Assembly (NCBI GenBank): GCA_963920765.1
Contig: OY987243.1
Span: 28,829,060 to 28,893,059 of the forward strand
DNA length: 64,000 bases
Source of the DNA: Ulota crispa
Lineage: Eukaryota > Streptophyta > Bryopsida > Orthotrichales > Orthotrichaceae
Direction of reading: 5' to 3'
Shown in pieces: positions 57,376-64,000 of the stretch. The position numbers and the translations under genes are program-made. The notes below the pieces were generated by a model, which made no database searches, was not told the DNA's origin, and saw only the letters and a program-made list of their open reading frames with translations. Position 1 is the first letter of the stretch. Each line of letters begins with the position of its first letter.

Positions 57376-57618
57376 AAGGAGGTAGGAACACCCATAAGCA
57401 TTTGTTTAAGGGTTTTTAACATGATAACAACTAATAAACATCTAGCATTATAAGATCCTACTAGCAAGAGAAAAATAATGAGTTTGCACTTTGAATGTAT
57501 TCTTTGGATACTATGAGAATAAGTTGTGACTTTTTAAAGAGCAAAATGCCATTACACCCATAATCAACACTAGGGTTTCATGTTCACATGTTGTACATCC
57601 TTGTAGTTACATCTACCT
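57376..57618. mobile_element. Family A MITE, copy 5, deleted
   Basis: The left end AGGAGGTAGGAACACCCATA and family A interior are intact (GTTCACATGTTGTACATCCT), but the block normally before the right end is missing, so the copy stops at ACATCTACCT|TA after 243 bases. Confidence 0.8.
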
Positions 57619-58617
57619 TAACCCTTGAAAATAGCCTAAACCCTAAACCTCTAAACATGAAAGGTTTCTATATCTATAATGAATGTAGCATACAATCAAT
57701 TGCACTCAAAATTTATATATAATGAAAGTTAGGGTATCTAGAATGGCCTTACTTTAGAAATTTAGGTAAATGAAGGCCTATATAAATTATAAGAATTTAT
57801 CTACATAGCTATCAAGCAATAGGGGGTTGAACACAGGTGATCAATGGACACCTCAAGGAGTACCCCCCTTGGGGTTGAAGGCTCTTGGAAATGAGCTTCA
57901 AGTACACTAGAACTTGGAAAAAAATATCACATTAATAATTCAATTTCAAAAATTCTAGAATAGATTTTGAGAAGCTGTAAATTGATTGGGGTTATGCATG
58001 TTATACTTTACATACTCATATTTTTTTGGTACCCTCAATTTTAGGTTTGAGATGCAAAAAGAGGATTGAAAGGCTTCAAATCACTTTTGTAGTTTTAACA
58101 CCCTCATGATCAAACATTATAATCTTTCAATCCATAAATGATATTGTTGTGATTTCTTTTTTGATGCGATCTATAACATGTCTACTTTGAATTTGTATGG
58201 TTGCACTTCAAAGAAATTTGATAAGATTGATCAAAAGGCCAACATTTTGTTCACTTTTAAGGTAGATGCAAGAAACACTTCACAGTTTTGTCTCAAACAC
58301 CCTTAAAACTGGTAGTACTAGGTAGTACTATGAACTTTTGAAATAATTTTTTTTAAATAAAATAAAACATGGAAAATTTGTAAAGCACTTAAAATAGCAT
58401 ACTTGTGAAAATTCAGTCCTAGAAAAATTTTATTCTAAAAGTTATGCACAAAAATGGAGGGACAAAAAGTACCAACAAATGGACAATTTCTTTTTTTATT
58501 TTTAGAAAATGGTAAAAAAATTCAAAAAAATAAACCAAAATATGGCCATTGGTGATCACTTTCACTACCATGGGTTCATGCAATTGATTGTCAAAAAAAG
58601 TTTTTGACCTTGCACTA
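57619..58617. repeat. Family E fragment and gene-free flanks
   Basis: About 57868-58250 matches the right two thirds of family E (GAGCTTCAAGTACACTAGA, TCAAACATTATAATCTTTCA). Its left end is lost. The flanks hold no gene; a minus-strand 87-codon frame near 58419-58682 overlaps the MITE that follows and is not supported. Confidence 0.6.
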
Positions 58618-58982
58618 AGGTAGCCACACCCATCAGTGTGACCATCCCCATGGGCGCCACAAACACAATAATTAAAAAGCAAATGCTTATGAGTGAACTA
58701 AGTGATGGTTGTGGGTGACTGGTATGACGGTTATGAGTACCCATCTTACTATTTAAGAACCAACAAGCCTTGATTTTAGCATCTCTTACAATGGTTCCTA
58801 CAATTTCAGTGATTTAGCACTTTGAAAAATACCCACGCACACATGACTATGTGAATAGCTTCCCAAACTAAACTAATATTTTTTGTTCTTTGTTTCCAAT
58901 TTAATGATATAATTTTTGTCCTTGTCCAACTACCCTAACCATGCTAAAGTGCTTCAACTCACGCTTATGGGGGCGGCTACCT
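58618..58982. mobile_element. Family B MITE, copy 2
   Basis: Ends AGGTAGCCACACCCATCAG and TTATGGGGGCGGCTACCT, TA on both sides, 365 bases. The interior ACTATTTAAGAACCAACAAG and ATTTCAGTGATTTAGCACTT is the inverse of the 28094 copy. The termini tie it to family A. Confidence 0.8.
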
Positions 58983-59422
58983 TAGTGGAGGGAGACAGGT
59001 TGCTCACTTTGAGTGAATGGTCAAGACAAAGAAATAGGAATTTTCCAAAACTAGTCTATAGATACTTGTAACTCTTACTCCTGAACAACTACCCTCATTT
59101 TTGGCCCTAAATTTGCATTTTACGACCCAATGTAGTATTAAAAACCCCCAAAACAACAAAAGTTGACAAATTATTTAAAACCCAAAAAAAATACTACAAT
59201 GATTTTAAAGAATACTTAAAAATTAGGGAATGTCTTCAACTTTGATGTTCACTTTGTCCTAAAATTTCAGGTCAAAAGGTCTTTTGAAGCAAAAGATACA
59301 ACACTAAAACATGCTGTCGAGGTAGTAGGGGAAAAAAATGTAGTACACCCATTTCTTGCAATCACCCTTCAAGCAAATTCTAAGATACTCCAAACTACCA
59401 GGGGCGGTGAGGGCTTAATGCA
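58983..59422. other. Gene-free stretch
   Basis: AT-rich with no gene. GGGGCGGTGAGGGCT at about 59401 looks like the right end of an ACCCCTCACCGCCC-type element, but the left end was not identified. Confidence 0.4.
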
Positions 59423-59512
59423 TTCATTTACCTTGGTAAATGGGTTTATAAGACTTGTAGTATATTATGATATATATGAGTCTTGTAAATCCATTTACTA
59501 AGGTAAATGCAA
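59423..59512. repeat. 90-base hairpin
   Basis: CATTTACCTTGGTAAATGGG and TTTATAAGACTTGTA pair with GAGTCTTGTAAATCCATTTA and CTAAGGTAAATGCAAGC around an AT-rich loop. One arm also occurs alone at about 19998-20035. Confidence 0.8.
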
Positions 59513-59769
59513 GCTTGAGCATAATTTTTAAATTTATTTCTATCCATCTCATGTCCCCCATGCACCCATGTCCCCCATGTGCAGCCAGTAACACTGGTAA
59601 GTGACAACCAAATCAATAGGTCTAAACGCAAGTTTCTTTATTAATATAGACATAAAAAATTCACAAGAAAAAACTGGTCCATGCTATTGAAAACCGGTTT
59701 AGATTGGAAAATGCCAAATTTTAGCCGGTGAAGCTAAAATTTCTCCCCAAACTTTGACTCGCCTCTTTA
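59513..59769. other. Short spacer
   Basis: No gene. A GCACCCATGTCCCCCATG direct repeat lies near 59550-59580. Nothing else is recognised. Confidence 0.4.
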
Positions 59770-60524
59770 ACCCCTGAATGCTCCAAGGGACCAAAATGGT
59801 CTGCATAGGATCTCACATGCATGTTTGAGGTATTGGATCTTAATTTTTGACCTTGTTATATACTACAATTATCAAGGTATTGAAATAGTCCATGCAAGCG
59901 GAACAATGGCAAGGCAAACCAAATGTTATACAAGTGCCTCATGTGTCATAATTGGGTGAAACAATGTACAAGGTGTGGTGGCAAGCAATGTCTTATAAGT
60001 TACAATTGATCAATACTCATTGCAAGCTTCCTTGCATGGGCTTTCTAGTAGCGGGAAATTCACAAGCAAGGTTTCAAGCATGTCCTAAACACTTATTATG
60101 GCAACCCTCACCAACTATGCTAGTCATAGTTTTCCTTGCAATAGCAATTTGAAGCCCTAAAATTTAACCTACATAGAAGTAAAATCTTCAATAGTTTGCA
60201 AGTGTTCACATTCACATCTAATCTTGCTACTCAAATTTTTGAGATGTTCTAGGGGCATATAGAATTTTGTAAAAAAATATTAAATAGCAACTACTTGCCA
60301 AAAATTATAATTTGCCATAACTTGTTGTTTGATCAAACGTTATAATCTCCCATCTCCCAAGATCAATTGTTCCCAAAATTTGTAAGCCATTTTCCAAGTT
60401 GGAGTTCCATTCTTTTTAGTGGTCAGTTATTGTGGATCATCCAATTGACTAAGATACAATGCATCAAAGTTGTAGGTCTCCCAAAACCTTGATTTTGGTG
60501 AAAATGGCTTGGGAGCTCAAGGGT
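59770..60524. mobile_element. Family F element, copy 2 (755 bases)
   Basis: Starts ACCCCTGAATGCTCCAAGG and ends GGGAGCTCAAGGGT, TA flanks. It is the same length as, and inverted to, the copy at 32680-33434. The right TA is shared with the family E fragment that follows. Confidence 0.85.
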
Positions 60525-60526
60525 TA

Positions 60527-60850
60527 ACCCCTAAAAGCCTAAGGCATACAATTTGGGTGTTGAAAATACTTTGAAGCTCAATAATCCTAACTAAGTTTTT
60601 TTTCTTCTAGTAATACATATTTTTGAACTGTTCTTTTTCAAGTCTAGTTTTAGTATCAAAAATATGATTTTGAGAATGGTTTATCATGATTTTTTTATTC
60701 AAGATTTTTTGCAAGGGTCTTGACTTTCTATAATGTTGAGAGCTCTTGAAAATGAGCCTCAAATACATTAGATATTGGAGAAATTTTTTCATTAGACATT
60801 TATTTTAAAAATCTATAAGAGAGATTTTGAAAATTTGTAAACATGAATTT
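60527..60850. mobile_element. Family E fragment
   Basis: Starts ACCCCTAAAAGCCTAAGGC and contains E words (GAGCCTCAAATACATTAGA, TTTTATTCAAGATTTTTTGC). The right half is lost. It abuts the family F element through the shared TA at 60525-60526. Confidence 0.75.
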
Positions 60851-61371
60851 TAAGAATATTGCAATTTTTAAAGTGTTTCCGAAATAGATTTTTGTAGTAA
60901 CTCAACGTAATTTAATTTGCAATCAATTGCAAAAGTATTGTTACATTCAATATGCAATTTTTGGCAAAGTTCAAGCTAATAAGCATTCTTTTACTTTAGT
61001 ATACAATGATAATTTTGGAAAAAATCCAATAATTTCTTAGTAAAACTAATTATTTTTTTAATTTTTCACACTATTAATAATAACCTAAGCACGTGATTTG
61101 AAATTTATTTTTCCATTTTCTTTCATTTTACTTTTAAGCATTGTTGCCTCTTATTATTTGTCTAACATTGTAATACTTTTACTTTTTAAGTATCTTTTAC
61201 TTTTGATAGATAGACTATATATTTTATATAATCATACATCATTTATGTTACACACCACTTCCTCATATACAAGTATTCTTTGCAATTGAGTAAATATATA
61301 TTTTGTATTATCCTCACAAGTCACACTCTTCTTTTATCAAGGTTTTGCTTGGCATTCTTTCAACTCTTACA
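60851..61371 (+). promoter_or_regulatory. Upstream region of the small 61372 gene
   Basis: Very AT-rich. A TATATATTTTATATA stretch at 61216-61230 lies about 150 bases before the ATG and could be a TATA box, though such words are common in this composition. No other motif stands out. Confidence 0.3.
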
Positions 61372-61695
61372 ATGGGGTGTTTTTTCTCAAAAAACAACAA
61401 AGGAAATAAGACCCAAATGGAAGAGCCAAAATGGAGGATTGTAATCAAGCCAAAAAGCAATGGCAAAAATACAAACCAAAACAACTTTGAGTATCCAGAT
61501 TCCCAAATGTTACAATTGGTTGGTGATGATAACACAATTGCTTGCAACAAACGAGCCTTAACTTGGAGGGAAGATATTCCATACTCATTGATATTCAAGT
61601 ATGGAAGAGATGACATGATTTATGAAGCACCTCCATACAATGAGGATTATTACAGTACATACCATAGAAATGGAAACAAAATAGAGTGTTACTGA
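61372..61695 (+). CDS. Small protein with predicted N-terminal double acylation (MGCFFSK)
   Basis: An ATG frame of 107 residues from 61372 to the TGA ending 61695, in a good start context (A at -3, G at +4). The product starts MGCFFSKNNKGNKT: Gly2 with Ser6 and Lys7 fits N-myristoylation, and Cys3 beside it fits S-palmitoylation, the pair that anchors many plant kinases, CBLs and G-protein subunits to the plasma membrane. After this come a basic Asn/Lys-rich stretch (to about 45) and a mixed region with Tyr-rich APPYNEDYYSTYHRNG, ending IECY. There is no signal peptide, membrane helix or domain that I know. Reading further upstream would need a TTG start and is unlikely. Codons are AT-rich, unlike the four main genes. 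AATAAA follows at 61755. It may be a young or lineage-specific gene, or a chance frame; an intron could extend it. Confidence 0.45.
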   Translation: MGCFFSKNNKGNKTQMEEPKWRIVIKPKSNGKNTNQNNFEYPDSQMLQLVGDDNTIACNKRALTWREDIPYSLIFKYGRDDMIYEAPPYNEDYYSTYHRNGNKIECY

Positions 61696-63140
61696 AACTA
61701 AAATCTCAAAATCAACACTATAAGATAGTACAAAATCTTTTGAACTCTTCTTGGAATAAAAAAATCAATAGTAATAAGATTGTATTGTACAAAAAGTTAT
61801 TGTTTCCATCACAAAATTTCAACATATATCAATATATTATTTGTTGGTTTTCATTTATTTGGGAAGACATGTAAAATACACAAAACTTGATTGGAGTATA
61901 TCTTTTCATATTATTTTCTATAATTTTGTCATGATTTTAAGATAACAATAAATTTGGAAATCTTATGATTGCATGACAACTCTTTGAAGCTGCAACACTA
62001 GTATAAATTTTAATTTTACTTAATAATAGTGAAACTTTTCTTGTAAGTTATAGATCACAAATCATTCCATATGATTTATTTTAACTGCTAAAGTTTTTTA
62101 CTATGTTTCACCAAAAACTCCAATAATGAGTCATTTTGATGGCAAAGGTAAAAAAAAATGTGAAATGAAATCTTGGTGCAATTTACCATATTATCTAGTA
62201 TTAGAGTACTTCATCATGCTATAGTAAAAAGAAGAAAGACCTTTGTCACATATGTTGTGAGATTATAGGATTTGAAGTGAGAAATAGATTTTTTTGGGGG
62301 GTATTCAAATTTTGGGCAATTCTAATTTAGGGATTCTTTTGCACCAATGATTAATGGTTTTCTGCTTGTAATTTTTTGGATTCATGTTTGTGATAAAGAT
62401 AGCCATATGTCCAAAGAAATTCATAACATTTTGAATTGGGGAGCACTTACCAAAGATTTAGAACAAAAACTAGCTTCAAGTAAATTTGCATACAAAACTG
62501 TTTTTTCAACAATTTTTGGCTTCTACATACAAATTATACAATAATCTTTTCAAAATGCTTTAGGTTTTTGTCAATTTGAGAGGAAAGGAATAAAAAATTC
62601 AATCAATTAAAATTATGGCTTTGGCAAGCTTGATCAACATATGGCCACTTTCATCAAAGGTGAAGTAAAGAGTAGTAAGCAAAAACAATTGCCTTCATGG
62701 AATGAAGCTGGGTCAAAGTGTGACAAGGAAATAGCTTTGCTCCTCAACTTTTAAATTAAATCTTGAAATTTCAATTGCAATGTAAATAAATGTGCCTATG
62801 TTGCCCTACAAGCAAACAAAAATACTTGTACCATCTTAACTTTTTTTTACAAATAGAAATGGTTTATAAATTGTTGCATTGGAAACCTACTAACACACAT
62901 CCTCTAGTTTTTTTGTAGATATTTATTTTTTATTTTATAAGCACTAGCATGCACAAATTTTTATGTTGCCAAAAAAAATTGTTTGATCCTTTAGGGTTAA
63001 AACAATACAACATATATACAAATAATTTACTAAAATATATTTCAAATTGTACAAGACCTTTGAGTTTCAACATACTTCTTTTAAAGTTTAGTATAGACAT
63101 AGACAAAAATTATTGCAAAAAAGGATCTCATTTAACAAGT
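61696..63140. other. AT-rich stretch with weak coding-like pieces
   Basis: No gene can be supported. Two pieces look mildly coding: 62347-62544 (from an ATG, including NILNWGALTKDLEQKLASS) and 62610-62752 (KLDQHMATFIKGEVKSSK, ending at TAA). They could be remnants of one broken gene, but I recognise neither. Confidence 0.3.
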
Positions 63141-63409
63141 AACACCATATTCGTTAATTTGGGAAAAACAAGTGTCCCACTTTGTACTCCACCTTAAATC
63201 CAAAAAGTTACCTTAAATCAGATTTGAAGGTATCACATTCAGTTTGAGCCACTAAGATTTTCTCCCTCGCAAATTCCTCCTCTCATGTGAGGACATGTGT
63301 ACAAAAAAAAATCGTTGAGCTTGGTTTTAGGAGGCCTCCTAAAACTTTTGGAACAAAATTTGAAAGTCCCAAAATGTACAGTTTTTCCCAAATAAACAAA
63401 TATGATGTT
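63141..63409. mobile_element. Family C MITE, copy 4
   Basis: Ends AACACCATATTCGTTAATTT and AAATAAACAAATATGATGTT, flanked by AAGT on both sides (63137-63140 and 63410-63413). It is 269 bases and the best-preserved copy with copy 2. Confidence 0.9.
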
Positions 63410-63462
63410 AAGTGGTTAAATAAACAAATGGTTACAGATATTGTGATTGAAAGCAGTCTCTA

Positions 63463-63778
63463 AGGTATGTACACCCATAAGCGTCACTATTTCCATAATC
63501 GTCACCTCTAAAATCTTGGAAAATTTGTGGAAGTGAATAAATGTAATGACAAGGATGTACAATACGTGAACATGAAATCTTGAAAGTAGTTATGGGTACA
63601 ATGGCAATTTGCTCTTTAAAAATTCACAACTTATTCTCACAATATCCAAATAATACATTTAAAAATGCAAACTTATTATTTTTTGTTCCTAATAGGATCC
63701 TATAATTTGCTAGCTGCTTGTTGGTACTCATCGACATGTTCAAAACCCTTAGTTTGACGCTTATGGGTGTACATACCT
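63463..63778. mobile_element. Family A MITE, copy 6
   Basis: Ends AGGTATGTACACCCATAAGC and GCTTATGGGTGTACATACCT, TA on both sides, 316 bases. It has the same orientation as copy 1 at 22170. The termini share a compensated change (TATGTACA for TAGGAGCA) on both ends. Confidence 0.9.
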
Positions 63779-64000
63779 TACTCTTGTTGAACATGTTTTG
63801 ATTCCCAGAGGTAGGGCTCTTCTAGTGAATTTTAGGACCTCGATTGAGATCCATTTAATGATTCAACCTTTTGGTTAATTTTAGTAATAGTAAGATTACT
63901 CACAACAGTCAATTTGAGTAATTTTATGATTTCAAGCTCAACTTTTACTAATTATGATTATGGTCAATTATTAAATTTAAACATGGATATTTTAGTATTT
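63779..64000. other. Right edge of window
   Basis: AT-rich sequence with no gene or recognised repeat. Confidence 0.5.

Noticed and set aside
62347-62752. Two coding-like pieces as a gene
   Set aside because: Short, in different frames, with no recognisable family; recorded only as weak remnants.

Overview
The window is nuclear DNA from a land plant or close streptophyte relative. Four spliced protein genes are clear: a PMR5/TBL wall O-acetyltransferase, cytosolic eEF2, a plastid ribosomal protein L6 with a transit peptide, and the pre-60S factor MRT4. All have GT-AG introns. The density of small TIR elements and the lack of flowering-plant features fit a bryophyte or charophyte better than a seed plant, but this is an inference and I cannot name the species. 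Coding exons, eEF2 above all, are GC-rich against a strongly A+T-rich background.

Layout. 1-0.44 kb is a short-unit minisatellite. 1.6-15 kb is gene-free and built from nested or abutting inverted-repeat elements, many ending TA|ACCCCTAAAGG. 16.7-23.6 kb (+) is the five-exon TBL gene, whose introns hold several repeats and a tandem duplication. 25.2-33.4 kb is another repeat block, with a CACTA-like element inside an ACCCC-ended element and a run of elements that meet at shared TA dinucleotides. 33.8-37.4 kb (-) is eEF2, 41.5-42.4 kb (-) plastid RPL6, and 45.5-47.2 kb (-) MRT4. 48-50 kb is repeats. 50.7-56.6 kb (+) is a decayed, intronless, transposase-like gene with twelve in-frame stops and about two frameshifts, followed by a second broken reading frame. 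57-61 kb and 62-64 kb are repeats, separated by a small AT-rich reading frame at 61.37 kb whose product would start MGCFFSK.

Three of the four intact genes serve protein synthesis (eEF2, plastid uL6, MRT4) and lie on the same strand within 14 kb. They act in different steps and compartments, and the sequence shows no shared promoter. The wall-modifying TBL gene is unrelated.

Most of the remaining DNA is non-autonomous transposons. Families separable by termini and flanks are: A/B (AGGTAGGAGCACCC, TA flanks); D/E/F/G (ACCCCTAAAGG-like, TA flanks); C (AACACCATATT, probable 4-bp flanks); CACTA-like elements; and one PIF/Harbinger-like MITE with TTA flanks. Several copies are interrupted by others, so insertion order can be read directly. 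All repeat boundaries were read by eye.
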